Shown here piece after piece: positions 41,894 through 50,427 of a DNA stretch of 64,000 nt. The DNA is from Paraburkholderia sp. (GTDB taxonomy: Bacteria > Pseudomonadota > Gammaproteobacteria > Burkholderiales > Burkholderiaceae). Location: contig SCRN01000025.1 in the NCBI GenBank assembly GCA_004322045.1, positions 1-64,000 of the forward strand, read 5' to 3'. The position numbers were made by a program, and so were the translations under genes. Below the pieces are notes generated by a model. The model worked only from the letters and a program-made list of their open reading frames with translations, did not search any database and had not been told where the DNA came from. How positions within the stretch are numbered: the stretch's first letter is position 1; each line of letters opens with the position of its first letter.

Positions 41894-42739
41894 ATGTCTG
41901 ATCGAACGATTATAGACTGGCCCACTTGGACCGAATCGCCGGCCGGCCGCTACGTGCTGGATTGGGAACAAGCCCAGCTCGACGGCGTCGTGTCCGACAA
42001 ATTCGGCTACCACGCGCTGCAATTGGGGCTGCCGCAGCTCGATGCGCTGCGCGAGAACCGCATGCCTTGCCGCGCGCTCGTGCTCGACGCCGCCAGCGGC
42101 GCGAGCGCGCCTTATACTTACCCGCCGTCCTCGCGGCAGCCGGTTGCACCCCAGCCGCCGGCGTTGGTCGAGTTCGGGCCGCGACACGCGCCGGCGGACC
42201 GCACCACGCTTTGGTGCGACTTGCTCGACCTGCCGTTCGAAGCCCAGAGCGTCGACCTGCTCGTGATGCCGCACACGCTCGAGTTCACGCGCGACCCTCA
42301 TCGTCTATTGCGCGAAGCCGAGCGCGTGCTGGTGCCGGAGGGCCAACTCGTGATCCTCGGTTTCAATTCGCTGAGCTTATGGGGGGCGCGGCAGGCCTTC
42401 GGCAAGATGACGGGACGTCCGTTCGTGCCCGCGGCGCAAGATCTCATCGCCTTCACGCGAATCAAGGACTGGATCAAGTTGCTCGGGTTCGAGCTTGAAC
42501 GCGGGCGCTTCGGCTGCTATCGTCCGCCCCTTGCCCGCGAACACTGGCTCGAGCGCTTCGCTTTCATGGAAGCGGCCGGCGATCGCTGGTGGCCGATCTT
42601 CGGCGCGGCTTATATGGTGACGGCGGTCAAGCGCGTGCGCGGCATGCGGCTCGTCGGTCAGATCAAGGCGAAAAAGCCGGTGCTCGCACCGGGTCTTGCG
42701 CCGGCCGCGACGCACCAAACCCCTAACCCGAGACTATGA
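41894..42739 (+). CDS. Class I SAM-dependent methyltransferase (gloB-rnhA linked)
   Basis: A 281-residue methyltransferase-like protein. The middle of the fold is clear ([20 protein letters not shown] as motif [43 protein letters not shown]), while the expected glycine-rich SAM loop is poorly kept ([15 protein letters not shown]). The conserved gloB/methyltransferase/rnhA order of betaproteobacteria supports a real gene. The substrate is unknown. The next gene begins with GTG one base after its stop codon. Confidence 0.82.
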   Translation: MSDRTIIDWPTWTESPAGRYVLDWEQAQLDGVVSDKFGYHALQLGLPQLDALRENRMPCRALVLDAASGASAPYTYPPSSRQPVAPQPPALVEFGPRHAPADRTTLWCDLLDLPFEAQSVDLLVMPHTLEFTRDPHRLLREAERVLVPEGQLVILGFNSLSLWGARQAFGKMTGRPFVPAAQDLIAFTRIKDWIKLLGFELERGRFGCYRPPLAREHWLERFAFMEAAGDRWWPIFGAAYMVTAVKRVRGMRLVGQIKAKKPVLAPGLAPAATHQTPNPRL

Positions 42740-42740
42740 C

Positions 42741-43187
42741 GTGACGCCCGAGTTCATCGAAATCTTTACCGACGGCGCCTGCAAGGGCAATCCCGGCCCC
42801 GGCGGATGGGGCGCACTGCTTCGCTACGGCGCTCAGGAAAAAGAGCTGTTCGGCGGCGAGGCGAATACGACCAACAACCGCATGGAACTCATGGCGGTCA
42901 TCGCCGCGCTCGAGGCGCTCAAGCGCCCGTGCACCGCGATCGTCCATACGGACTCGCAATACGTGCAAAAAGGCATCAGCGAGTGGATCCACGGTTGGAA
43001 GAAAAAGAATTGGATGACGGCGGCAAAGACGCCGGTCAAAAACGCCGATCTGTGGAAGCGCTTGGACGAACTCGCGGCCCTGCATCAGATCGAATGGCGC
43101 TGGGTGAAGGGCCATGCGGGCCACCCTGAAAACGAGCGCGCCGACGCGCTCGCGAACCGCGGCGTCAGCGCGCTGGCCGAAAGCTGA
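42741..43187 (+). CDS. rnhA: Ribonuclease HI
   Basis: A 148-residue RNase HI with the four carboxylates in [14 protein letters not shown] (Asp), [11 protein letters not shown] (Glu), [12 protein letters not shown] (Asp) and [12 protein letters not shown] (Asp); the basic protrusion [10 protein letters not shown] is present. It cuts RNA in RNA-DNA hybrids. The start is a GTG at 42741, giving the normal [13 protein letters not shown] start; the ATG in front would add 15 residues from inside the methyltransferase gene. Confidence 0.95.
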   Translation: MTPEFIEIFTDGACKGNPGPGGWGALLRYGAQEKELFGGEANTTNNRMELMAVIAALEALKRPCTAIVHTDSQYVQKGISEWIHGWKKKNWMTAAKTPVKNADLWKRLDELAALHQIEWRWVKGHAGHPENERADALANRGVSALAES

Positions 43188-43274
43188 AGATCAATTGCTG
43201 CTTCGCCTTCGGCGCGGCCCGAAGGCTCACCCGAGCCGTACCGTTTGCATCGCTCACACACGAGACAGAACTCT

Positions 43275-44030
43275 ATGCGTCAAATCGTTCTCGATACCGA
43301 AACCACAGGTCTTAACGCACGAACCGGCGACCGCATCATCGAAATCGGCGGCGTCGAACTCGTGAACCGGCGGCTCACGGGCAACAACCTGCACTTTTAC
43401 ATCAACCCCGAACGCGATAGCGATCCCGGCGCGCTGGCCGTGCACGGATTGACAACGGAATTCTTGAGCGACAAGCCGAAGTTCGCCGAGATCGTCGATG
43501 AGTTGCGCGACTTCATGCGCGACGCCGAGTTGATCATTCGCAACGCGCCGTTCGATCTGGGTTTCTTGGAAGCCGAATTCGCGTTGCTCGGCCTGCCCCC
43601 GTTCAACGAACACTTTGCGAGCGTGATCGACACGCTGGTGCAGGCAAAAGCCATGTTCCCCGGCAAGCGCAATTCGCTCGACGCCTTGTGCGACCGCTTC
43701 GGCATCAGCAACGCGCATCGAACGCTGCATGGCGCGCTGCTCGACTCCGAATTGTTGGCCGAGGTGTATCTGGCGATGACCCGCGGGCAAGAAAGCCTCG
43801 TCATCGACATGCTTGGGGACGCGCCGGCGCAAAACGCGCAGGCATCCACACGCAAGGCCGTGTCGCTCGAAGGGCTGGCGCTGCCCGTGCTCGCTGCCGA
43901 CGAAAGCGAGCTACAGGCGCATGAAGCCGTGCTGAACGATCTCGACAAAGCCATCAAAGGCACGAGCGTGTGGCGACGCGAGCCAGCGCAGGAAGCAACG
44001 GCCGACGCCGCCACCGCGCAAGCTGCATAA
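43275..44030 (+). CDS. dnaQ: DNA polymerase III epsilon subunit (proofreading exonuclease)
   Basis: A 251-residue DEDDh exonuclease: Exo I LDTETTGLN (Asp7, Glu9), Exo II RNAPFDLGFLEAE, and Exo III HRTLHGALLDSELLAEVYL (His, Asp). The C-terminal 65 residues are the linker and tail used for binding the alpha subunit. It follows rnhA at 87 nt, the arrangement that also neighbours rnhA in enterobacteria (divergent there). tRNA-Val lies 48 nt downstream. Confidence 0.95.
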   Translation: MRQIVLDTETTGLNARTGDRIIEIGGVELVNRRLTGNNLHFYINPERDSDPGALAVHGLTTEFLSDKPKFAEIVDELRDFMRDAELIIRNAPFDLGFLEAEFALLGLPPFNEHFASVIDTLVQAKAMFPGKRNSLDALCDRFGISNAHRTLHGALLDSELLAEVYLAMTRGQESLVIDMLGDAPAQNAQASTRKAVSLEGLALPVLAADESELQAHEAVLNDLDKAIKGTSVWRREPAQEATADAATAQAA

Positions 44031-44037
44031 AAATTGC

Positions 44038-44066
44038 TTTACGAACCGCCAGGCGTCTGACATAAT
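44038..44066 (+). promoter_or_regulatory. Promoter of tRNA-Val
   Basis: TTTACG (44038-44043) and CATAAT (44061-44066) are 17 nt apart; initiation would fall about 6 nt before the tRNA. Confidence 0.6.
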
Positions 44067-44078
44067 TCGAGGCTCTTC

Positions 44079-44153
44079 GGGTGGTTAGCTCAGCGGTAGA
44101 GCACTGCCTTCACACGGCAGGGGTCACTGGTTCGATCCCAGTACTACCCACCA
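44079..44153 (+). tRNA. tRNA-Val (anticodon CAC)
   Basis: A 75-nt cloverleaf from GGGTGGT to ACTACCC-ACCA. The anticodon arm is CTGCC-TTCACAC-GGCAG with CAC at 34-36; the T arm has GGTTCGATCCC. CCA is encoded. The accessory region with an integrase gene begins right behind it, so its 3' end is the natural candidate attachment site. Confidence 0.96.
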
Positions 44154-44185
44154 GATTCATGGGTATGTAGGAAGCCCGAAGAACA

Positions 44186-44218
44186 AAGGCCCTCTGGCGA
44201 AAGCCGAGGGCCTTTTTC
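44186..44218 (+). terminator. Terminator after tRNA-Val
   Basis: AAGGCCCTC pairs with GAGGGCCTT around an 11-nt loop, followed by TTTCA. It lies 33 nt after the tRNA. Confidence 0.88.
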
Positions 44219-44233
44219 ATTTGCGGCAACCGA

Positions 44234-44258
44234 GCCTAACTCGCTCACGACGCCATTA
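44234..44258. repeat. 25-nt direct repeat, left copy (upstream of the integrase gene)
   Basis: Reads GCCTAACTC-G-CTCAC-G-ACGCCATTA; the partner at 45349-45373 differs only at two G/A positions (23 of 25 identical). The copies enclose exactly the integrase gene. It may be an integrase-binding arm site, an attachment-type repeat or a partition-site relic (each copy contains ACTC). Confidence 0.85.
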
Positions 44259-44328
44259 GGCGGAAAAGTGGCGGAGTTGAAAATAGCCCCAGACACAAAG
44301 CAACACACAAAATTGTCTGGAGCAACTG

Positions 44329-45348
44329 ATGGCTGGAATCTGGAAGCGGGGAAAGTATTGGCGGGTCGAGATCCGCAGACTCGGCTACCCAACCCTCAAT
44401 CGTACTTTCGACTCGAAGGTCGACGCTGAAGCGTGGGCACGAAGTATCGAAGCCGAAATGGATCGAGGCATCTTCGTCGATCGAACCGAGGCCGAAATCA
44501 CCAGCTTCGGCGATCTGCTCAAGCGATACGCCGCGGAAATCTCCCCTCACAAAAAGGGCGGCGACGGAGAAATCCTGCGTATCCAGAAGCTGCGCAAGGA
44601 CAAGCTTGCAGAGTACAAGGTTTCGGCACTGACCGGCAAGGTCATGGCCGAATATCGCGATACCCGACTCCGACAGGTGACTGGATCCACAGTCAACCGT
44701 GAGTTGACCCTGATTGGTCACGTGCTTACGATCGCCCGAAAGGAATGGGGTTTTCCGCTTGAGGTCAACCCCGTGTCGATGATCCGCCGCCCAAAGGAAA
44801 ATCGAGCTCGAGCCCGCCGACTTTCCCCGGCTGAAGAAAAGCGCCTGCTTGCTGAGCTGACTCCACGCCCACGCGATGAAAACGGCCGTTTCGAGCCAGG
44901 CGGTTGCCGCAACGAATGGGTACTGCCCGCTGTGATCCTCGCCATCGAATCCGCCATGCGTCGCAGCGAAATCCTTTCGCTGCGCTGGCCTGACGTATTT
45001 CTCGATGACCGCTTCGTCCGGCTGCATGACAGCAAGAACGGTGAGGCACGAGATGTTCCACTCTCGACGCGTGCAGCCGCCACGCTGTCAGCCCTGCCCC
45101 GTCACCCATCTGGCCGCGCATTCCCGATCACCGGGGAAGCCCTCAAAAAGGCATTTACTCGTGCGTGTGAACGTGCCGGCCTCGAAAACATGCACTTCCA
45201 TGACTTGCGCCATGAGGCCACATCACGCATCGCGACCCGACTCGACAACATCCTTGAGTTGAGTGCAGTAACAGGCCACAAGACCGTCCAGATGCTGAAA
45301 CGGTACTACCACCCTCGCGCGACGGACCTGGCAAGAAAACTGGGATAA
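44329..45348 (+). CDS. Tyrosine-type site-specific integrase
   Basis: A 339-residue phage-type integrase. An AT-hook-free N-terminal arm-binding part (GKYWRVEIRRLGYPTLNRTF) and a SAM-like core-binding domain (about 58-150) precede the catalytic domain with Arg in AMRRSEILSLRW, Lys in DSKNGEARDVPL, His/Arg in HDLRHEATSR, His in VTGHKTVQML and the nucleophile Tyr in KRYYHPR. It would recombine the element with its chromosomal site, most likely at the adjacent tRNA-Val. GGAG 7 nt upstream supports the ATG. Confidence 0.92.
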   Translation: MAGIWKRGKYWRVEIRRLGYPTLNRTFDSKVDAEAWARSIEAEMDRGIFVDRTEAEITSFGDLLKRYAAEISPHKKGGDGEILRIQKLRKDKLAEYKVSALTGKVMAEYRDTRLRQVTGSTVNRELTLIGHVLTIARKEWGFPLEVNPVSMIRRPKENRARARRLSPAEEKRLLAELTPRPRDENGRFEPGGCRNEWVLPAVILAIESAMRRSEILSLRWPDVFLDDRFVRLHDSKNGEARDVPLSTRAAATLSALPRHPSGRAFPITGEALKKAFTRACERAGLENMHFHDLRHEATSRIATRLDNILELSAVTGHKTVQMLKRYYHPRATDLARKLG

Positions 45349-45373
45349 GCCTAACTCACTCACAACGCCATTA
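45349..45373. repeat. 25-nt direct repeat, right copy (downstream of the integrase gene)
   Basis: Begins in the last bases of the integrase stop codon region and matches the copy at 44234-44258 at 23 of 25 positions (GCCTAACTC-A-CTCAC-A-ACGCCATTA). Confidence 0.85.
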
Positions 45374-45470
45374 CGTTTCCGCGCACTGCCCCATAGGATT
45401 CGCTCAACGTAACTCAGCTCAGAGGAACGTGACTCAGACCGAAGGGACTCCAAAAAACGGCGGGGCACTC
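45354..45470. promoter_or_regulatory. ACTC-box array upstream of the parA gene (candidate centromere/operator)
   Basis: ACTC tetramers lie at 45354, 45358, 45412, 45432, 45447 and 45467; the middle ones are part of a 12-bp direct repeat AACGTRACTCAG (45406-45417 and 45426-45437, pitch 20 bp). In the TP228 ParFGH system the RHH protein ParG binds ACTC boxes in the centromere parH and in the operator just upstream of parFG; here the array is in the same place. The assignment is inference from the gene pair and motif. Confidence 0.55.
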
Positions 45471-45490
45471 AACTTATCGGAGGGTCGGCA

Positions 45491-46129
45491 ATGATTTTGC
45501 TGATCGCAGCGGAAAAAGGCGGCGTTGGCAAATCGACGCTTGCCACGAATCTGGCCGTTCACTTAGCTCATCGGGGCGTGGATGTCGTGCTACTCGATAC
45601 CGACGGGCAAGCGACAGCAGCCCGGTTTGTCGAGCGGCGTGACGGAGCCGGCGTCACGCCCGCCATACCGTGCTTTCAGCGTACGGGCGAAGTCGCCTCA
45701 ACCCTGCGGGACCTCGCTCGCCGGTATCAGGTTATCGTGGTTGATGCGGGAGGTCGCGATTCGCGCGAAATGCGCTCCGCAATGGCCGTCGCGAATCTAC
45801 TGCTTGTGCCGACCAAGGCCAGTCAGGCCGACCTAGAGACGTTCCCGAAAGTCAACGAGCTGATCAGCCTAGCACGCGGACTGAATCCGGAATTGAAGGC
45901 AGTAGCGCTCCTCTCGATCGCTCCATCCAACCCGGTGATTCGTGAAGTCGAAGACGCACGGGAGCTTCTAGCTGAGTTCGACCAGCTTGAACTGGCCGAC
46001 ACGATCATTCGCGACCGCAAGGTTTACCGCGATGCGCTCTTGGCTGGCAAGGGCGTAACCGAACTCGACAACAGCCAGGCACGCGCGGAAATCCAGCTTC
46101 TGGCGCAGGAATTCTTCGACCTTAGGTAA
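45491..46129 (+). CDS. ParA/ParF-type partition ATPase
   Basis: A 212-residue Walker-type ATPase without an N-terminal DNA-binding domain, like ParF (type Ib). The deviant Walker A KGGVGKST (residues 9-16), the A' motif LLDTDGQATA and Walker B VIVVDAGGRD are complete. It would segregate the element when it exists as a plasmid-like circle, together with the RHH protein encoded 11 nt downstream. GGAGGG lies 6 nt before the ATG. ACTC boxes flank the pair. Confidence 0.9.
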   Translation: MILLIAAEKGGVGKSTLATNLAVHLAHRGVDVVLLDTDGQATAARFVERRDGAGVTPAIPCFQRTGEVASTLRDLARRYQVIVVDAGGRDSREMRSAMAVANLLLVPTKASQADLETFPKVNELISLARGLNPELKAVALLSIAPSNPVIREVEDARELLAEFDQLELADTIIRDRKVYRDALLAGKGVTELDNSQARAEIQLLAQEFFDLR

Positions 46130-46140
46130 CCGAATTCACT

Positions 46141-46401
46141 ATGACCAGCAAATTCAAACTCCCACCGCACACAGCTCGGTCGGAACAGCGCCCCGCTAGT
46201 CGAGAGGAATTTTCCAATGATGCCGGAATGGTCCATTCGCAGCAGCCGCCTCGGCCTTTGAAACCCGTGCGGCTGAACATCGACCTAACGCCGGATTTTC
46301 ATGAACGGGTGAAACGACGTGCGGCCGATCTGCGGCTCACGGGAGCGCAGTATGTGCGGGAATTGATATCGAAGGATCTGCAAGACCAAATTCTGGAGTA
46401 G
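46141..46401 (+). CDS. Ribbon-helix-helix, ParG-like partition protein
   Basis: An 86-residue protein: a flexible polar N-terminus (about 1-38) and a C-terminal RHH fold, PVRLNIDLTPDFHERVKRRA then DLRLTGAQYVRELISKDL. This layout and the size match ParG, whose N-terminal tail stimulates ParF and whose RHH domain binds the centromere and represses the operon. The sequence is too short for a firm family call by eye, so context (ParF-type ATPase directly upstream, ACTC boxes on both sides) carries much of the weight. Confidence 0.75.
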   Translation: MTSKFKLPPHTARSEQRPASREEFSNDAGMVHSQQPPRPLKPVRLNIDLTPDFHERVKRRAADLRLTGAQYVRELISKDLQDQILE

Positions 46402-46405
46402 TGCC

Positions 46406-46444
46406 ACTCAACGCCGAGTTACGTAACTCAACTCAGTGCGGAGT
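46406..46444. promoter_or_regulatory. Second ACTC-box cluster with palindrome GAGTTACGTAACTC
   Basis: Directly after the RHH gene, ACTC occurs at 46406, 46426 and 46431, and its complement GAGT at 46416 and 46441. The perfect 14-bp palindrome GAGTTACGTAACTC spans 46416-46429. The spacing 46406 to 46426 is again 20 bp. It is a candidate second binding site for the RHH protein and may control the downstream gene run. Confidence 0.5.
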
Positions 46445-46520
46445 AGCGTAGCTCAACTTGCCTGCAAGGTCGGGCGCTGCCGAGCCGGCCAGACCATCGT
46501 CCACCTGACGGATTAAAGAC

Positions 46521-46976
46521 ATGAAGATCGAAAAGATTCTCTCGGAACGAGACAGATCGAGCATCGTGAAAGTCCTTCGTGAACTGCTCGAAGAGCGGAC
46601 TGACGGAGGCTTCATCGACCTGGAAACAAATAAAGTCGGCTTGGCATTCTTTCCCAAGTGTCACGCGCTCGTACTCGCAACCGGCCATACCGATTTCAAT
46701 CTGAGGAACAACCGGATGATTGCGCATTGGGGACCGGGTGCGCAACTTCAGGGCGGGGGAAATGAAGAGCTGGAATCGCTCCACCTACGGGAACCGATCG
46801 GGGAAGACGCCGACGACTATGAAACGAGATACCAGCAAAAAATGGACGACCCCGGTTGGGTTAGAGCGGTAGGCGGGAACATCCGCTCGCGCATGCTCAA
46901 AGAATCGGAACTGGAGAGGGTTGCGGACGAGTGCATCTTCGCGTGGGAAAGCTACCAAGCCGCGGAGCTGGGCTAA
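46521..46976 (+). CDS. Hypothetical protein (island)
   Basis: A 151-residue acidic protein with no signal peptide or TM segment. Visible: an N-terminal helix rich in charge (KILSERDRSSIVKVLRELLE), a possible beta region (VGLAFFPKCHALVLATG) and a Glu/Asp-rich C-terminal half. I do not recognise a family. It is the first of a same-strand run leading to the TraW/PilV/TraY-like genes; typical codon use and an uninterrupted frame support it as coding. Confidence 0.7.
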   Translation: MKIEKILSERDRSSIVKVLRELLEERTDGGFIDLETNKVGLAFFPKCHALVLATGHTDFNLRNNRMIAHWGPGAQLQGGGNEELESLHLREPIGEDADDYETRYQQKMDDPGWVRAVGGNIRSRMLKESELERVADECIFAWESYQAAELG

Positions 46977-47058
46977 CTCTGCGCAAACGGCACGACGACC
47001 GGCTAGCCCCGACCGCCGTGCCTAACCACAACCAAGATCTACTCTGGAGACCACGACC

Positions 47059-47280
47059 ATGGCTGCATCCATTCTAGCCCTTCCAACGCATCCTCTTGAC
47101 GGCTTGCCGCTCGATAGCGACCTGCTCCTAACGCTTGAACTGGAAGATCTCACGTTGATGCCGGCGAAGCGAATCGAGGAGGTGATCGCAGGGATACCGC
47201 CCGGCGAAATGCGGGGTTTCTTCTGGGGCGTGCTTCATATGCGCAATATGCTCGATGCCTGTGTGGGCTTGCTGCTATGA
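47059..47280 (+). CDS. Small hypothetical protein (island)
   Basis: A 73-residue protein rich in leucine (LPLDSDLLLTLELEDLTLMP) with a more hydrophobic C-terminus. CTGGAGA precedes the ATG. Its stop overlaps the start of the next gene by 4 nt (ATGA), which argues that both are translated. No family recognised. Confidence 0.6.
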   Translation: MAASILALPTHPLDGLPLDSDLLLTLELEDLTLMPAKRIEEVIAGIPPGEMRGFFWGVLHMRNMLDACVGLLL

Positions 47281-47576
47281 AGACTGTTCTTGCATGCCTC
47301 GCACTGCTCGCGGCCTCGCCTCTTCTAATGGCACAGTCCGCTGCGGACCCGCTCGGTGTGGAAGTCAACGCCGACCCGACCGAGCGCGCTGCGTGGGAGC
47401 GCTATTACGACACAACCGTCACGGCCTGCACTTGTGTGAACGGCGTCTCGACGTTCCACCAAACCACGATCAGGCAATACCTCGCGGAAGGCAAAGCTCT
47501 CGAGCGAAACGTAAAACTGTTCCAAGTGTTGGTCCCGACCACGCTTGCGATGCGTCTCGCGTCGAACTGTCACTAG
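47277..47576 (+). CDS. Small exported protein (island)
   Basis: A 99-residue protein with a clear signal peptide (MKTVLACLALLAASPLLMAQ, cut near AQS). The mature part has a CTC motif (TACTCVNGVST) and a final Cys, allowing a periplasmic disulfide. Translationally coupled to the gene before it. Its position just upstream of the TraW-like exported protein suggests a periplasmic accessory part of the same machinery; function unknown. Confidence 0.65.
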   Translation: MKTVLACLALLAASPLLMAQSAADPLGVEVNADPTERAAWERYYDTTVTACTCVNGVSTFHQTTIRQYLAEGKALERNVKLFQVLVPTTLAMRLASNCH

Positions 47577-47586
47577 GGGTGCCCCT

Positions 47587-48795
47587 TTGAAAGGAATCAA
47601 CATCAGATTGAGCACTACGCTCGCCGGTGCCGCACTACTCTCTCTCAGCAGCAGCGCGTTTGCCGTTTGCGACGGATGTGTTGTCGGCGCAGTCAAAGAG
47701 GCGGAAATAACCCTCCAGACGGCGATCGCCTCTCTCGGATCATCGCTAACTACCCTTCTCAATGAGATAGATACCGATATTGCCAGCATCGGGTCCAAGA
47801 TGTCCGACAGCGTCGTTCAGGCTGCGAACACACAGCGCGAAATGTCACTCGAAGTACAGCGGCAGCAGGAAATGGATCAGGTTGCCCGCGAAACGGAATT
47901 GCCACTCGACCCGTGCGCTACGTCTTCGAGCAACTATGCGGTGCAAGCCGTTAGCGGCGCTGCCTCTGTCTCGTCGTCGCTGCGTCCGGGTGGCGCACAC
48001 GTCAGCTATCCGCCACTCGACAAGGCGCTGAACTCGCCGGCCCCGTCTGTTGAGGCTTCGCGTCGCGCTTCGGCGAGCATTCACTCCGATAACTACTGCA
48101 CTCCGCTGGAGTTGCAGCTTGGCTACGCGGGCTGCAAGGCATCGCAAATGCCCGATGGCGACGCGGATGTGGACTCGGTTTTCATCGGTGCGGGCATGCC
48201 GGGAAAGGGCGTCGATCTGACGTTCACGCAGCAGCAGCAGGATGCGGCACGCGCCTACGCGCGCATGTCGATCGACCCGTCACCACCCGAGAGCATCAAC
48301 AAGGCCGAGGCAGCGACGGAGACCGGCAAGCTATATGTTGCGATGCAGAAGGCCTACCAAGCCAACATGTCATCGGCAATCAAGCCGATCAACGACCTCA
48401 TCGCTTCGCGTAGGCCGTTCGACGGCAGCAGCCAACTGGTTCAGGATCTCAAGCAGTCTGACGCTGCCGCTCAGTATTTCAACGCGACCGCATCCAGCGT
48501 CGCGAAGACCACCGGCAAGATGAGTTTCGCCGAACTTGAAGATTTCGAGGCCGGCCGCCGTTGGCGTAACCCGTACTGGCAAATTGAGTTTGGCGCGATC
48601 GCCGACCCAACCAAGCTCATGCGCGAACTGCTGTTCACCACGGCTTTCCTGGCCGACCAGACGCACGAGCATGTCGAGTTGCAAAGGAAAGCGAATGTGC
48701 TGTTGGGACAACTGCTTGCAAACAACGAGCGCGGAGCGGATCGCACCGCGATCGAAACGCAGCTACAGCGCGTGCGCGCGACGAACGCAAGGTAG
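47587..48795 (+). CDS. Exported TraW/IcmX-like conjugal transfer protein (tentative)
   Basis: A 402-residue protein if started at the TTG at 47587, which begins a textbook signal peptide ending SSSAFA; an ATG at 47545 would overlap the previous gene by 32 nt and put extra charge in front of the signal. Visible are CDGCVVG at the mature N-terminus, a coiled-coil-prone stretch (about 35-90) and four more cysteines. I infer TraW/IcmX from size, export, and its place ahead of PilV, TraX-like and TraY genes in I-type transfer regions; the sequence itself gives no strong motif. Confidence 0.6.
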   Translation: MKGINIRLSTTLAGAALLSLSSSAFAVCDGCVVGAVKEAEITLQTAIASLGSSLTTLLNEIDTDIASIGSKMSDSVVQAANTQREMSLEVQRQQEMDQVARETELPLDPCATSSSNYAVQAVSGAASVSSSLRPGGAHVSYPPLDKALNSPAPSVEASRRASASIHSDNYCTPLELQLGYAGCKASQMPDGDADVDSVFIGAGMPGKGVDLTFTQQQQDAARAYARMSIDPSPPESINKAEAATETGKLYVAMQKAYQANMSSAIKPINDLIASRRPFDGSSQLVQDLKQSDAAAQYFNATASSVAKTTGKMSFAELEDFEAGRRWRNPYWQIEFGAIADPTKLMRELLFTTAFLADQTHEHVELQRKANVLLGQLLANNERGADRTAIETQLQRVRATNAR

Positions 48796-48803
48796 CCAAC
48801 ATC

Positions 48804-50099
48804 ATGACGACGATGAAAATTTTTAATGTCCTGGCGGGGTCCAGGACCAGGCAACGTGGCTACTACGACCTGCTATCCATTGGCATCGGGGCAACGATCG
48901 CCATCGCATTCGCGACTGTTGGACTCTGGCAGAAGCGTGAAGAAATGCTCTCTCAGCAAATGGCGGCACAAGGGAATGTACTTGCCGACATTGGGAACAG
49001 CATCAACGGCAAATACCTCTCGATCTATTACTCGAATCTCGTCAACGGCACGGCCATACCAGGGATAGCGAACGAGTATGCGCCGACGATGGCCGAGCTT
49101 GAGGCGATCAATGTGGTGCCCGTTGGCTATTCCACAACGAGCACCTACGGAACGCCGTATGTCATTTCTCTTGCGAAGACGCCGGCCGGCTGCGCCGCGC
49201 CCAACTGTGATATCGCAGGAATGGTGTATATCGACGGCGCCATCACTGATCCTTCCACCGGACGACCGTTGACACTGGACGACGGAGCGGCTGCGATCGG
49301 CGGTGACGGCGGTTATTCGGATCTCATGACACCAGGCACCATATCCGGCCCGGATGGCGGATGGACGCAGCCTAACCCGTTGGGCAACGTCGCAGGCGTG
49401 CTCGCAATGCGTGTTGGCTATGGGTCGAGCGGCTGGTCGGCCTATGTCCGCCGCGATGGGTCGCTTCCGATGGAGGGCGATCTAAACTTCAAGGGCACGA
49501 CGGGCACGCTGCACAACATCGCGAACGCTGCAACGGTTAACGCGCAGAAGGTGGTTACTCCGGCAGGCAATGGCGTGCAAATCGGGAGTTCATTCCTCTA
49601 TGGGGACGGCGCAAATTCAGCGATCCGGCAAAACGGCGCGCTGTATGTCCAGAACTCGGCTGGGACAGAAGCGGCGGACGTTAATGCCGGGAATGTGAAT
49701 GCTTCTGCGAGCGTGAACGCATCGACTGACGTAAACGCAGCACGATGGGTTACGGCTGGCGGAGCGGTCACGTCGCCGTACTTGCATTCGACCGGGAATG
49801 CGCAGGTCGATGGAAGCATTTCGATAAATGCATATGTTCAGCCACACGGGTGGGCACCGCAGGGAGGAGGCTGCTCTCCGAACGGTTCGATGGGCACTGA
49901 CGGTACGCAGATGCTTTCTTGCAAAGACGGTGTGTGGATAACAGCTGGGGAAAGTCTGGCGTGGCGGTGCATTCAGTACGATTCTTTTTGGGCTTCGGGC
50001 ATCTTGCAGAACCACTACTTCAACATCTTCAACTCTCCGTCCGATGTTTCGGGCGGCAGCGAGGGCAGCGGGTGGGTCACTGTCTGCCGACAAAGCTAG
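48804..50099 (+). CDS. pilV: PilV-like type IVB minor pilin / pilus-tip adhesin
   Basis: A 431-residue protein. The N-terminus has a prepilin-like cleavage site (RQRG then YYDLLSIGIGATIAIAFATV, about residues 17-38) and a helix as in the constant part of shufflon-type PilV. The C-terminal 130 residues resemble PilV tip segments, with GGGCSPNGSMGTDGTQML and LSCKDGVW followed by a Cys-containing tail. The middle has NAGNVNAS-like repeats. PilV selects recipient cells by binding LPS in R64-type mating. No second, inverted C-terminal segment and no rci recombinase gene are seen, so the adhesin is fixed here. Confidence 0.8.
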   Translation: MTTMKIFNVLAGSRTRQRGYYDLLSIGIGATIAIAFATVGLWQKREEMLSQQMAAQGNVLADIGNSINGKYLSIYYSNLVNGTAIPGIANEYAPTMAELEAINVVPVGYSTTSTYGTPYVISLAKTPAGCAAPNCDIAGMVYIDGAITDPSTGRPLTLDDGAAAIGGDGGYSDLMTPGTISGPDGGWTQPNPLGNVAGVLAMRVGYGSSGWSAYVRRDGSLPMEGDLNFKGTTGTLHNIANAATVNAQKVVTPAGNGVQIGSSFLYGDGANSAIRQNGALYVQNSAGTEAADVNAGNVNASASVNASTDVNAARWVTAGGAVTSPYLHSTGNAQVDGSISINAYVQPHGWAPQGGGCSPNGSMGTDGTQMLSCKDGVWITAGESLAWRCIQYDSFWASGILQNHYFNIFNSPSDVSGGSEGSGWVTVCRQS

Positions 50100-50109
50100 A
50101 GGCGATGCC

Positions 50110-50427
50110 ATGAAACGGACTCTCAGTCATTTCACGCACGTCATCGCGGCCGCTCCCCGCATGATCTGCCGTCGCCGGGCACGGGGTCGACTAACCAGGG
50201 AACAATTTAAAGACGCCTGCCTGATTGTCCAGATCTGCGTACTCGTGCATTGCTTCGTGCTCGCCTCTTTGTGGTGGGCACGTAGCCACGAAGGCGACTC
50301 CGGGAGCTGGATGAACTGGCTCGGCGTCGCGATGGCTATCGCGTGGGTCATATTTTTCTGGTGCTTCCTCCTGAAGCAGGCATATAAAGCGCTCGAAAAC
50401 GCAGTGGCGCGGGAGATCCAACGATGA
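50110..50427 (+). CDS. Small two-TM membrane protein (island)
   Basis: A 105-residue protein with a basic N-terminus (RRRARGRLTREQF) and two TM segments (about 47-63 and 76-95). It lies 10 nt after pilV and overlaps the next gene by 4 nt (ATGA), so it belongs to the same translational unit as the TraX-like and TraY-like genes. No family recognised. Confidence 0.65.
   Translation: MKRTLSHFTHVIAAAPRMICRRRARGRLTREQFKDACLIVQICVLVHCFVLASLWWARSHEGDSGSWMNWLGVAMAIAWVIFFWCFLLKQAYKALENAVAREIQR

Noticed and set aside
48804-50427. A shufflon around pilV
   Set aside because: No alternative C-terminal segments in inverted order, no repeated 19-bp-type recombination sites and no rci-like recombinase gene are present next to pilV.
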